From Aneurinibacillus thermoaerophilus (lineage in GTDB: Bacteria; Bacillota; Bacilli; Aneurinibacillales; Aneurinibacillaceae), in contig NZ_FNDE01000019.1 in the NCBI RefSeq assembly GCF_900099925.1, positions 1 to 61,616 of the forward strand: DNA of 61,616 nt. The letters run 5' to 3'. The position numbers were made by a program, and so were the translations under genes. Below are positions 45,268 through 53,135 of this stretch, in pieces (position 1 is the first letter of the stretch; each line of letters starts with the position of its first letter). The notes below the pieces were generated by a model. That model did no database searches. It saw only the letters and a program-made list of their open reading frames with translations, and had not been told where the DNA came from.

Positions 45268-45465
45268 TTAAAAACCCCGGCCTTGTGCCGAGTTATTTTT
45301 GTTCTGACATCCTGTAAATGCGTAGTCAGGTTTCGGGTTCTTTAGTGCAAGCTGGCCGTTTTCTGTATGTACTTCCCGTTTGCCTGCGTGGACAAGCTTC
45401 TGAAGGTCTTCAAGTAACAGGATAGCCCCTGTTTTGTCTACACGGGAGAAATAGCGTTTGTTCAT
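45268..45465 (-). CDS. AbrB-like small protein, copy 2
   Basis: About 65 residues from MNKRYFSRVDKTG (ATG at 45465, AGGAAGT upstream). It has the pattern KTGAILLLEDLQKLV ... HTENGQLALKN, suggestive of a SpoVT/AbrB DNA-binding hairpin. Its C-terminus (FTGCQNKNNSAQG) differs from copies 1 and 3 (FTWMPEQK) by a frameshift. It is the only copy with an uninterrupted start-to-stop frame. Confidence 0.55.
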   Translation of the reverse strand: MNKRYFSRVDKTGAILLLEDLQKLVHAGKREVHTENGQLALKNPKPDYAFTGCQNKNNSAQGRGF

Positions 45466-45677
45466 TTGCACACTTCCTTTTTGTTCTATATCACAACAAA
45501 AAGAAGATATGGGGAATGTTTTTGGGCAACCAAAATAGTGTTGAAAAACGGCTCACAAGTCAGCTTTTCATTTTTAAATACAAACAATGTACATTTGTCC
45601 TATGTGATACATCCATACACAATCCGTTTTCCTTCATAGTATGTAGTATGTCAAATTTGGAAGGAGGAAATTTGTAA

Positions 45678-46409
45678 ATGTCAATTAATTTTGATGAAAC
45701 AGCTAATGTAAATGAATGTGATGCGCGCGCGGTCCAACCTACCCTAACAGGAGGCAACCCTATTATCAAAATTCCAGTACTACTTCAGGAAGTGTCGGTG
45801 CAGCTGCCGCTAAGAGCGCGTATTACTTTTCCAGAAGATGTGCTTGAAATCAAGAAAATTAAAAAGCGCGTAAAATTAACGCAATGCCGTCTTATCCAAC
45901 CGCGTACCTTGCCGGGTGAAACACCCCGCAGTAAACTGTTCCTAAGTGGTTTTGTGCGCAAAAATATTCAGTATGCAACACCTACATGCCATAGTGATGA
46001 GGATGAGGTACGCTCTGTGATTCATTCGCTAACGGTTGATGTCCCGTTCGATTGTGTGGCGGAAATTACGACGTTCCTTACGCCCCCGGTGGGTCCTTTC
46101 TTTAATGTGCGCAACGAATTCGATTTTCTTGTAGAGCAGCCGCTACCCGCTGGCTTTCCGTCCAAAGACCGCCTCATGTCCACAGATTTATCCCAGTTTC
46201 ATCAACAAAGCGTTGAATTTTTCAACGAACAGGTCTTCTGCGAACTGGTTCGCGCTGATATTACCGAATGGGATGAAGCGACCGATCGGGAGCCACTGGT
46301 AAATGGTCCATTCGAAGAAGGAACGTTCAGAAACATTGTAGAGAAGATGGTGCTCGATATTACGGTCAAAGTCTTACAGAACCAGCAAGTACGCGTTGAC
46401 AGCCTTTAA
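45678..46409 (+). CDS. SPOCS-domain (DUF3794-like) spore-surface protein
   Basis: A 243-residue protein resembling the SPOCS/DUF3794 proteins of spore coats and exosporia. Blocks include IPVLLQEVSVQLPLRARITF, the strand region VLEIKKIKKRVKLTQCRLI, and KLFLSGFVRKNIQYATPT. RBS GGAAGGAGG precedes the ATG. A CATA element about 40 bases upstream could be a sigma-K -10. Such proteins form structural layers on the spore; the exact layer is unknown. Confidence 0.78.
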   Translation: MSINFDETANVNECDARAVQPTLTGGNPIIKIPVLLQEVSVQLPLRARITFPEDVLEIKKIKKRVKLTQCRLIQPRTLPGETPRSKLFLSGFVRKNIQYATPTCHSDEDEVRSVIHSLTVDVPFDCVAEITTFLTPPVGPFFNVRNEFDFLVEQPLPAGFPSKDRLMSTDLSQFHQQSVEFFNEQVFCELVRADITEWDEATDREPLVNGPFEEGTFRNIVEKMVLDITVKVLQNQQVRVDSL

Positions 46410-46502
46410 TATCTCCAGAATATTTTAAAGACGTATGAAGAAGCAGCCGCTGGCACAAAGGAATATCGACTTTGATTTGGTCAGCACGGTTCGCAACAAA
46501 TA

Positions 46503-46663
46503 AAAACACCCCGCCATCCGGACGACCGGATAGCGGGGTATCTTTTACCCCTTTCTTGAATTCTGGTTACAAAACTTCAGCTTTTTTAGTGAGATGGTTG
46601 CAGCGATGATTTGTCAAGCCAATTTATACGATTGTTTCTATCCCTCATAGGTAAGCTACAAAC
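46503..46663 (-). repeat. CRISPR-repeat-bearing unit, copy B
   Basis: Second copy of the unit at 43361-43515. It has repeat (46634-46663), conserved block ATCTCACTAAAAAAGCTGAA, and terminator CCCCGCCATCCGG/CCGGATAGCGGGG (46509-46538) followed on the minus strand by GTTTTTATTTG. The bases next to the repeat differ more between copies than the block beyond. Confidence 0.75.
46634..46663 (-). CRISPR. Isolated CRISPR-type repeat B
   Basis: A 30-base repeat identical to 43486-43515. It stands alone, with no neighbouring repeat within spacer distance. Its 5' end (minus) supplies the stop codon of a scaffold-like fragment. Confidence 0.65.
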
Positions 46664-46790
46664 TGAGAAATTGAACCTTGATACTCGACAGTAACCTAGC
46701 ATCAGCCGTCACAAGTCCCTTTAGAAACGCTTGTACATCTGCATTTTCTTTGTTTTCTTCTAAAAACTTTTTGATTTTTTCAAGGTTCAT
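46656..46790 (-). pseudogene. Phage scaffold-like N-terminal fragment
   Basis: 44 codons from the ATG at 46790, with AAGGAGG upstream: MNLEKIKKFLEENKENADV followed by QAFLKGLVT. This resembles the N-terminus of phage capsid scaffold proteins (DUF4355-like). The frame ends at a TAG inside the CRISPR-type repeat, so the rest of the gene was lost or replaced. Confidence 0.5.
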
Positions 46791-46949
46791 TGTTCATTCC
46801 TCCTTGCCTTGCAGTACGAGCCTACAAGTCATATTCGCCCGGTTTTATGCCGTATGGTATGGGGCAATAAAAAGGCTACCTTAAAATGCAGCTAGTTTTT
46901 TCTTATTGTCTACAGTTTTGGACCTTTACCAAAAAAGGCTGGCTTTTCA

Positions 46950-47759
46950 TTATTTAACAAGAAAGAAAGTATATTTATCCGATGGATTCTCTATCTCAAA
47001 CACGATTTTATCCCCATTACTATCATATTGTTGGTTAGGAACTAATTCTTTCGTTTTATTTATCGTATCGAATTGATATACTTTTGCATCTGAATATCCT
47101 TTAAATTCTAGTTGAAATTTTTCATAAGGTCCTCTGATTTCTACGGTTATAGGATTAGATATCGCACCTAAAGATTTGACATCATTTAAGTACTGCATAT
47201 CTTCCCTTAACACTACTGAATGATTTATATATTTATTTTTAATATAAAAACTCCCTTTAACATTAGAGGAGTTACTCAATTTTAACTCATGAACACCTAT
47301 TTCTTCGCCATCCTCTATACCATTATTATCACTGTCTTTGTTGTTGGGATTTAAATTCATTTCTATTTCTATACCATCATCTATCCCATCGCCATCTGTA
47401 TCTTTTAGTGTAGGATCAGTATGATATTTTTCTATCTCATCTTGGCTATTAAGTCCATCCCCATCTTCATCCACTTTTTTGGTTAAAGCAGGTTTTTTTC
47501 CCACATAAATAGATAGCGTCTTTTGATCCCATTCGACTTCTTTACCAAGTGATTCAGAGAAAAATCTTAAAGGTACATATACGGTTCCGTTATAAATAAA
47601 ACCAGGTTTAGATGTTGTTTTTTGTTCTCCATCGAAATAATACTTTAATGGTAAAAAGTCTACCTTGATAGAACTAGCAGCATAGACTACTCCTGAGCAG
47701 AAAATTGTTCCTGCTAAGAAACCAGCAGAAAGAAGCTTGATGTTTTTCGCCTTGCTCAC
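46950..47759 (-). CDS. Secreted stalk-domain and thrombospondin type 3 repeat protein
   Basis: A 269-residue protein with a signal peptide (about 1-28, ending VVYAASS). A copper-amine-oxidase N-terminal-like stalk domain follows (about 35-95: YNGTVYVPLRFFSESLG, VEWDQKTLSIYVG). Next are calcium-binding thrombospondin type 3 repeats (about 97-150: DEDGDGLNS, DTDGDGIDDG, DSDNNGIEDG). The C-terminal domain is beta-rich and unassigned. It is probably a cell-surface or secreted protein; its role is unknown. Confidence 0.82.
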   Translation of the reverse strand: MSKAKNIKLLSAGFLAGTIFCSGVVYAASSIKVDFLPLKYYFDGEQKTTSKPGFIYNGTVYVPLRFFSESLGKEVEWDQKTLSIYVGKKPALTKKVDEDGDGLNSQDEIEKYHTDPTLKDTDGDGIDDGIEIEMNLNPNNKDSDNNGIEDGEEIGVHELKLSNSSNVKGSFYIKNKYINHSVVLREDMQYLNDVKSLGAISNPITVEIRGPYEKFQLEFKGYSDAKVYQFDTINKTKELVPNQQYDSNGDKIVFEIENPSDKYTFFLVK

Positions 47760-47835
47760 AGAACTTTCCTCCTAGTCAATAATTCAATTATAAACATTTA
47801 TAACATTCTTACTGATATATCGTTATTAACCAGGA

Positions 47836-48030
47836 CTAATTATACATGTATTTAGACTTATTTATAATTTTTGTTATAGATATTACTTTTCTCCATTGCT
47901 CATACGTCATGTCAGACGGTACATAAATCACTTTACTTTTCGCATCCCGTGCGATGCGCTTACCAAGCTGTTCAGCAGCCTTGATGCGGTCTTTTATGCT
48001 CGGTGTTTTGTCGACAAAATATAGTTGCAA
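47836..48030 (-). pseudogene. Phage head-protein C-terminal fragment
   Basis: 64 codons including IKAAEQLGKRIARDAKSKV and YVPSDMTYEQWRKVI, resembling the C-terminal end of phage minor head (MuF-like) proteins. It lacks the main domain and a ribosome site. The assignment is tentative. Confidence 0.4.
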
Positions 48031-48097
48031 TGAAATCTGAAATACTCAATAGTAAATATCAGGATAATAAACTAATGAGAGAGGCAGGAATCGAATT

Positions 48098-48466
48098 ATG
48101 GATTTACATACTGTTCGTACCTATTGCTTGGAGAAAAAAGGAGCCATCGAAGATTTTCCGTTTGGTAAGGATATACATGTGTTCAAGATATGCGGAAAAA
48201 TGTTTGCTCTTCTTTCGAATCGAAATGGGAGCCTACACATCAGTCTAAAATGTGAACCAGAAATCTGTGAGATTTTACGCGAACAGTACCCTGCAATTAA
48301 GCCTGGTTATCATCTAAATAAACGACACTGGAACACTATCGAAGCCGACGGCAGTATTCCAATCGAGGAGATTTTCGGTATGATTGACCGTTCCTATCAG
48401 TTAGTTTTTAAAGGGTTGAAAAAGGCTGAAAGAGAGCTAATTACCAACTCGTTAAGAATAAAATAA
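48098..48466 (+). CDS. MmcQ/YjbR family protein
   Basis: A 122-residue protein of the MmcQ/YjbR (CyaY-like fold, DNA-binding) family. It has the typical ordering LEKKGAIEDFPFG, a FKICGKMFALL strand, SLKCEPE, PGYHLNKRHWNTI and the closing DRSYQLVFKGL. The molecular role of the family is poorly defined. GAGAGGCAGG lies upstream. It looks intact, unlike its neighbours. Confidence 0.88.
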   Translation: MDLHTVRTYCLEKKGAIEDFPFGKDIHVFKICGKMFALLSNRNGSLHISLKCEPEICEILREQYPAIKPGYHLNKRHWNTIEADGSIPIEEIFGMIDRSYQLVFKGLKKAERELITNSLRIK

Positions 48467-48473
48467 AAAGCGC

Positions 48474-48878
48474 TCATATGATTCCGAGCGCCGTGGCGAT
48501 TTGGAAGATCGCCTCCTTCTTTTTCATATAGTACTGCTCCTTTGTCAGTCCCATATCCAGATAAAGCGTAATATCCTTTACTCGCGTCGTCCCCAAGTAC
48601 TTTTCTTCGATAATACGACGTTCTATTTCGTCCAATGTGTATTGTAAGGCGCGTTCAATCTGACGCACTTTCATTTCTTTCTGCTTATCTGATTCGTACA
48701 ACGCAGGAAACAGCCCTCTCACACCTTGTTCTTCTTGCTCTTTCCGGTTCTGCACAGCTACCCGGAGAGCCTTGTACTTTTTCAGTTCTTTAACAACAAC
48801 CTTGCGTACTTCTTTCTCAATTAACTGCTGATAAAGAGGATAATTGCTCAGCAACCATTTTCGACTCCCCCTGCTCAT
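48474..48878 (-). CDS. ArpU-family phage late-gene regulator
   Basis: A 134-residue protein resembling ArpU/RinA-type phage transcription factors. The first half is helical and basic. The C-terminal helix-turn-helix-like region is EKYLGTTRVKDITLYLDMGLTKEQYYMKKKEA. Such proteins switch on phage late (packaging and lysis) genes. No late genes follow, so this is a prophage remnant, though the gene itself looks intact. Confidence 0.75.
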   Translation of the reverse strand: MSRGSRKWLLSNYPLYQQLIEKEVRKVVVKELKKYKALRVAVQNRKEQEEQGVRGLFPALYESDKQKEMKVRQIERALQYTLDEIERRIIEEKYLGTTRVKDITLYLDMGLTKEQYYMKKKEAIFQIATALGII

Positions 48879-48912
48879 GGTAAAATATTCTTGTCGAGTA
48901 AGAGCAGGGAAC

Positions 48913-48955
48913 CCCTCTCCGGTTGGTGGCCGGGAGGGGACTTTTGTTTTTTACT
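48913..48955 (+). terminator. Terminator (48.9 kb)
   Basis: CCCCTCtCCGG pairs with CCGGgAGGGG around TTGGTGG, followed by ACTTTTGTTTTTT on the plus strand. Confidence 0.6.
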
Positions 48956-48969
48956 TCCAAAATATTGTG

Positions 48970-49112
48970 TTAAACTTGCTCTTTCGGCAGTTCTTCTGTG
49001 AAAATGCCGTCCACGTTATCTAATGCCCAAATCCGTTCCTGATAAGCGATAAGCTTTCAACCACAAATTCTTGAATTGCGCTACTGCTGAAAACAATTGT
49101 TATCTTCTGCAT
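48970..49112 (-). pseudogene. Frameshifted small phage-type gene
   Basis: The ATG at 49112 has AAGGAGCG upstream and gives MQKITIVFSSSAIQEFVVES. The reading frame then breaks; a second frame continues AYQERIWALDNVDGIFTEEL and ends PKEQV at 48970. Joined, they would encode about 46 residues. Family not recognised. Confidence 0.5.
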
Positions 49113-49175
49113 CCCGTTCGCTCCTTCTCACAAGTAATGTTAACTGTAAGTAGCTAAAACTAAAGTTAATTTTTA

Positions 49176-49212
49176 ACATTTTGTCGTATATTATTTACAT
49201 TTTGTCTTATAT
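49176..49212 (+). promoter_or_regulatory. Tandem operator-like repeats before the XRE gene
   Basis: ACATTTTGTCGTATAT (49176-49191) and ACATTTTGTCTTATAT (49197-49212) are direct repeats with one mismatch, exactly 21 bases (two helical turns) apart, about 30 bases upstream of the XRE start. They are likely binding sites for the XRE protein. Confidence 0.6.
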
Positions 49213-49242
49213 ATTTTACAATAAAAACAGGAGGTGACATTA

Positions 49243-49452
49243 TTGCTGTGGAATCGCATCGCAGTATGCCGTGCTGAAAAGGGATGGACACAACAAGAAC
49301 TTGCTAAGCGCGTAGGCGTGAGTCGACAAACGATTGCGTCGATTGAAAAGAACAAGTATAACCCCTCGTTGATTCTTGCATTTAAGATTGCTTTGTCTTT
49401 TGAAAAATCCTTGACTGAAATATTTGGTTACCAGGAGGAAAATGAATTATGA
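49243..49452 (+). CDS. XRE-family regulator
   Basis: 69 residues from the TTG at 49243, 6 bases after AGGAGG. It is almost entirely one Cro/CI-type helix-turn-helix (GWTQQELAKRVGVSRQTIASIE, in two helices), followed by NKYNPSLILAFKIALSF, typical of YozG/immR-like small regulators. It is coupled to the next membrane gene by an ATGA overlap. Confidence 0.88.
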   Translation: MLWNRIAVCRAEKGWTQQELAKRVGVSRQTIASIEKNKYNPSLILAFKIALSFEKSLTEIFGYQEENEL

Positions 49453-49736
49453 AGATTCTTGGCATTTTTTTTATAATTACAGCAATCGTAGCCCAACTCT
49501 TTATTATGAAGTTTCAGGTCAGTCCTGAAGGAAATGACGAGCGTGGTAAATATATCCAAGTCAAAACCTCGTCTTTCTTGTATTCGTTTCTGTCTTGGGC
49601 CGTTGTCATCTCGTTCTTTCTTTCTAGCAAGAATGTTTTCACGTCAGAGCAGATGCTGAATTTGCTTCTATTTTTCTACGTTTCCCTCAATATCGTTGGT
49701 GCAGTATATATCTTTTGGAAACGCAAGACTTGCTAG
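49449..49736 (+). CDS. Membrane protein partner of the XRE regulator
   Basis: A 95-residue protein with about three hydrophobic segments (1-20, 43-60, 68-90) and the polar stretch SPEGNDERGKYIQ between the first two. Small membrane proteins coupled to an XRE gene are common in Firmicutes (DUF2178/DUF3796-like), but their function is unclear. It is followed by a terminator. Confidence 0.7.
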   Translation: MKILGIFFIITAIVAQLFIMKFQVSPEGNDERGKYIQVKTSSFLYSFLSWAVVISFFLSSKNVFTSEQMLNLLLFFYVSLNIVGAVYIFWKRKTC

Positions 49737-49759
49737 GCATCCTTAGGGATGCTTTTTTA
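49737..49759 (+). terminator. Terminator of the XRE operon
   Basis: GCATCC-TTAG-GGATGC hairpin (49737-49752) followed by TTTTTTT, starting right at the stop codon. Confidence 0.8.
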
Positions 49760-49889
49760 CTTTGGAAAGTCTCGGTTCGCCAAAACTGTATAGAATGAAA
49801 GTATAAGAAAAGCTACTTTCCCTAGTAACGGTGTGTTAACTCGTTTGCTATTTTTTGCAACTCTCGCATTGGTACTTTATATTTCCTTC

Positions 49890-50278
49890 CTCAAGGAAAA
49901 ATTAAAAGCCGGGAGCTTATATCAGGATTGTGGCAACATTTATAGGAACAACAGTACTCTCGCGCAACTTAGATCGCACTTGGTTTCGACTTATGAAAAA
50001 GGCCAATGTACCTCGTATTTGATTCCATGACCTACCTACGCTATACACATGCTACTCTTATGTTGAAGCAAGGAGTGCATCCAAAAATCGTAAGCGAACG
50101 GTTAGGTCGCTCAAATATCAACATCACGTTGGATACGTATTCGCACGTCCTCCCAAGACTGCAAGAGGCAGCCCTAAACAGTTCGCTGACACCCTTTTCC
50201 GGGGCAAAAAAGATGCCAAAAAATCGCTTTAGCGAAAAAAAGGGTTGCAATTGGGCTGCAATTTACCCAAAAACATAA
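49890..50278 (+). pseudogene. Tyrosine recombinase C-terminal remnant, copy 2
   Basis: Second remnant of the same recombinase. KAGSLYQDCG matches RAGELYQDHG of copy 3, and THATLMLKQGVHPKIVSERLG follows after a broken stretch. The catalytic His is lost (LGRSNINITLDTYSHV instead of LGHS...), and frameshifts separate the parts. It is followed by the third AbrB-like copy. Confidence 0.8.
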
Positions 50279-50415
50279 AAGGACGCGGATGCACAAAACA
50301 ATTCTTCTGGATTGTTATCCCGTTGCATTTTATTTGATTTTACCCTTTTGTAAACAGTTCGTTTGCAATTTGGTTTGCAGTTTCCATAATAAAAAATCTC
50401 GGACTTTGCACCGAG

Positions 50416-50589
50416 CTATTTTTGTTCTGGCATCCATGTAAATGCGTAATCAGGTTTAGAGTTCTTTAGGACAAGCTAGCCGTTTTCTGTATGGACTTCC
50501 CGTTTGCCTGCATGGACAAGCTTCTGAAGGTCTTCGGGTAAGAGGATAGCCCCTGTTTTGTCTATGCGGGAGAGGCAACGTTTGTTCAT
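50416..50589 (-). pseudogene. AbrB-like small gene, copy 3 (nonsense mutation)
   Basis: From the ATG at 50589 (MNKRCLSRIDKTGAILLPED) the frame runs to REVHTENG and stops at TAG (50476-50478), where copy 2 has CAG (Gln). Beyond it, in frame, LVLKNSKPDYAFTWMPEQK and a natural stop at 50416 complete the protein, so a single C-to-T change broke a 57-residue gene. Confidence 0.65.
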
Positions 50590-50903
50590 TTGTACACTTC
50601 CTTTTTGTTCCATTTCATAAAAAAAGGATCGCCTCCGAAATAAACATCTATAATGCAAATATAGAATTTACCTCTCATTCTATAATTTCTATATTTATTA
50701 CAGATGATGTTGCAAAACCAGCATAAAAATCCAATATTATGAATAAAAACACACGGCTGACAATGAAAGTGATAGCGATTTTTACCGTGCCAGCGTGGTT
50801 GCTCCATTCCCTGTTTATTTTTCAAAAAGGAGAAGACACGTTCAATTTCTGAACGACGCTGGAATAAAGCACGACCAAAGGTCGTCTTTAGGAAAGTAAG
50901 CAT
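50586..50903 (-). pseudogene. Transposase C-terminal fragment
   Basis: The first 60 or so codons read ALFQRRSEIERVFSFLKNK and QGMEQPRWHGKNRYHFHC. The conserved R-x3-E-R-v-F-x2-L-K segment is the end of DDE transposases of the IS4/IS5/IS1182 type. The upstream catalytic part is absent and the frame then runs into unrelated sequence. Confidence 0.6.
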
Positions 50904-51264
50904 AACACGGGCAAATGCATCTTTTCTCCTCCCACATTTTCTTTTATTTAAAGGGTCAACATAACTTTTCTTGAAATGCCAAGTCTTCCTGTTACATATT
51001 TCGTTTAAGGAATATCTAGCAGTCTATAAACGTCAGAACATGTTGTAAAACAGGGTCCTTGCATTATCTGTTAAAAATTTGGGCATCATAAGAGTATCCA
51101 TCTCGTTGGTTAATGGTTTGTGTGGTACTCACCATTCTTCCCAAACAGGTGGTTTTTTTATTGCCAATTATTCATAGAGTGTGTTTGCAACGCCCTCTAT
51201 GATATAATAGTAAAAAATATTTTTAATCTATAAATAATAGTGATACACTATGATAGGATAGGAT
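50904..51264. other. Intergenic region before mqo
   Basis: About 360 bases of AT-rich sequence. No gene, repeat or clear terminator was found, apart from the mqo promoter at its right end. Confidence 0.4.
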
Positions 51265-51347
51265 TATAATTGATCCAGAAAAGGTGTGTGACTAGGTCGC
51301 GCCTGGCTTGCTATAGCGCCTAAGCAGGAGCGCCTACATCCTTTCTG
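51265..51347 (+). promoter_or_regulatory. mqo promoter and 5'-terminal structured leader
   Basis: TATAAT at 51265-51270 predicts a start near 51276. There, a 72-base imperfect hairpin begins: CAGAAAAGGTGT (51276-51287) pairs with ACATCCTTTCTG (51336-51347) with one mismatch. Inside, AGGtCGCgCC pairs with GGaGCGCCT and GCTT with AAGC. No T run follows, so it is not a terminator. The mqo start codon is 30 bases further on. Confidence 0.55.
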
Positions 51348-51376
51348 CAAATCTTAGGGTATAAGGGACGGTAAAA

Positions 51377-52882
51377 ATGAGTAACAGACAAACTAGAACA
51401 GACGTTATCTTAATTGGTGCCGGAATTATGAGTGCGACTTTGGGAACACTGCTGAAAGAATTAGTGCCGGACTGGAAAATTACAGTGTTTGAGAGGCTCG
51501 CAAACGCAGGAGAGGAAAGTTCTAACGAATGGAATAATGCGGGAACGGGGCATTCGGCACTATGCGAGCTTAACTACACCGTCGAAAAACCGGACGGATC
51601 CATAGATATTAGCAAAGCTATAAAAATTAATGAACAGTTTCAGCTTTCAAGACAGTTTTGGTCTTATCTTGTAAACAGCAATCTGATACGTAATCCGAAG
51701 GACTTTATCATGCCATTGCCTCATTTAAGTTTAGTACAAGGGGAAAAAAATGTAACGTTTTTAAAAAAACGTTTTGAAGCGCTGTCTAAAAATCCCCTGT
51801 TTCAAGGGATGGAATTTTCCGATGATCCTCGAAAACTGATGGAATGGATTCCGCTTATTATGAAAGACCGTAAATCGAATGAACCTATAGCGGCAACAAA
51901 AATCGACTCTGGAACTGATGTCAACTTTGGCGCTTTAACACGCATGTTATTTGACCACTTAAAGAGTAAAAACGTTGATATAAAATTCAAACATAATGTT
52001 GATGATATTAAACGTACTAGCGACGGCTCGTGGGAATTGAAAGTGCGGAATGTCGATAGCGGTACCGTCGAACGCCATACTGCAAAATTCGTCTTTATCG
52101 GCGCCGGTGGAGGAAGCCTGCCTTTACTGCAAAAATCCGGTATTCCTGAAGGAAAACGTATTGGAGGATTCCCGGTAAGCGGACTATTTATGGTGTGTAA
52201 TAATCCAGATGTTGTAGCGCAGCATCATGCAAAAGTATACGGTAAAGCTAAGGTTGGTGCTCCTCCAATGTCTGTTCCGCATCTTGACACAAGATTTATC
52301 GACAATAAAAAATTGTTGCTCTTTGGACCGTTTGCCGGCTTCTCACCAAAGTTTTTAAAAAACGGTTCAATGTTTGATTTGTTAGGTTCCATAAAACCGA
52401 ATAATGTCTTAACTATGTTGGCAGCAGGCGCAAAAAACATTCCATTGACAAAATACCTGATCCAGCAAGTTATGTTATCGAAAGAAAAACGCATGGAAGA
52501 ATTACGCGAGTTTATTCCGAACGCCAAAAGCGAGGATTGGGATATAGTGGTAGCGGGCCAACGTGTGCAAGTTATCAAAGATACTGAGGCCGGCGGTAAA
52601 GGAACACTTCAATTTGGTACGGAAGTTGTTAGTGCCGCTGATGGCTCGATAGCTGCATTGCTCGGCGCTTCTCCGGGTGCTTCTACTGCCGTTCACGTTA
52701 TGCTTGAGGTATTAGAAAAATGCTTCCCACAACATATGAAAGAGTGGGAACCGAAAATAAAAGAAATGATTCCTTCTTATGGCGTGTCACTAGCGGAAAA
52801 CCCAGAGCTTTTCCAAGAAATTCATACTTCAACAGCGCAGACGCTTGGCTTAGCGGTTAAAAAACAGTACGCATACGCATAA
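51377..52882 (+). CDS. mqo: Malate:quinone oxidoreductase
   Basis: A 501-residue FAD enzyme of the membrane-bound type that oxidises malate to oxaloacetate and reduces quinone. N-terminal FAD motif [18 protein letters not shown], then [23 protein letters not shown], the family signature. [29 protein letters not shown] is the C-terminal block. Full length and intact. RBS AAGGGACGG. It lies inside a degraded accessory region, between a transposase fragment and an integrase pseudogene, so it may be acquired. Confidence 0.96.
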   Translation: MSNRQTRTDVILIGAGIMSATLGTLLKELVPDWKITVFERLANAGEESSNEWNNAGTGHSALCELNYTVEKPDGSIDISKAIKINEQFQLSRQFWSYLVNSNLIRNPKDFIMPLPHLSLVQGEKNVTFLKKRFEALSKNPLFQGMEFSDDPRKLMEWIPLIMKDRKSNEPIAATKIDSGTDVNFGALTRMLFDHLKSKNVDIKFKHNVDDIKRTSDGSWELKVRNVDSGTVERHTAKFVFIGAGGGSLPLLQKSGIPEGKRIGGFPVSGLFMVCNNPDVVAQHHAKVYGKAKVGAPPMSVPHLDTRFIDNKKLLLFGPFAGFSPKFLKNGSMFDLLGSIKPNNVLTMLAAGAKNIPLTKYLIQQVMLSKEKRMEELREFIPNAKSEDWDIVVAGQRVQVIKDTEAGGKGTLQFGTEVVSAADGSIAALLGASPGASTAVHVMLEVLEKCFPQHMKEWEPKIKEMIPSYGVSLAENPELFQEIHTSTAQTLGLAVKKQYAYA

Positions 52883-53058
52883 AGACGGTCCTTATTTGTC
52901 ACGACCATGCCGGACACAGAGGGACGGTTCTACTGTATGTTCAGACATTTCCTTATGCTTATATTTATTACGGAAACACTATGTCCATAGGAAGGCAAAT
53001 CAGCAATGCCGTACTAGTAAAATTGGCAAATCCGAAATAACCGAAAAACCCGTATGTG

Positions 53059-53110
53059 AAAGGAAGCATAAATTGCCGTTTTGGCAAATTTATGCTTCCT
53101 TTAGTTTTTT
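53059..53110 (+). terminator. Terminator downstream of mqo
   Basis: AAAGGAAGCATAAATT.GCC pairs with GGC.AAATTTATGCTTCCTTT, followed by AGTTTTTT. It lies about 175 bases after the mqo stop. Confidence 0.85.
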
Positions 53111-53135
53111 AACGAACTAAATACCGGTATGTTCG

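Noticed and set aside
43486-46663. A CRISPR array between the two identical 30-base repeats
   Set aside because: The repeats are 3.1 kb apart with ordinary genes and IS remnants between them; no regular repeat-spacer pattern exists.
46664-46677. TGAGAAATTGAACC beside CRISPR-type repeat B resembles part of a repeat in the opposite direction
   Set aside because: Only about 14 bases, imperfect, and part of the scaffold-like coding frame; not a second repeat.
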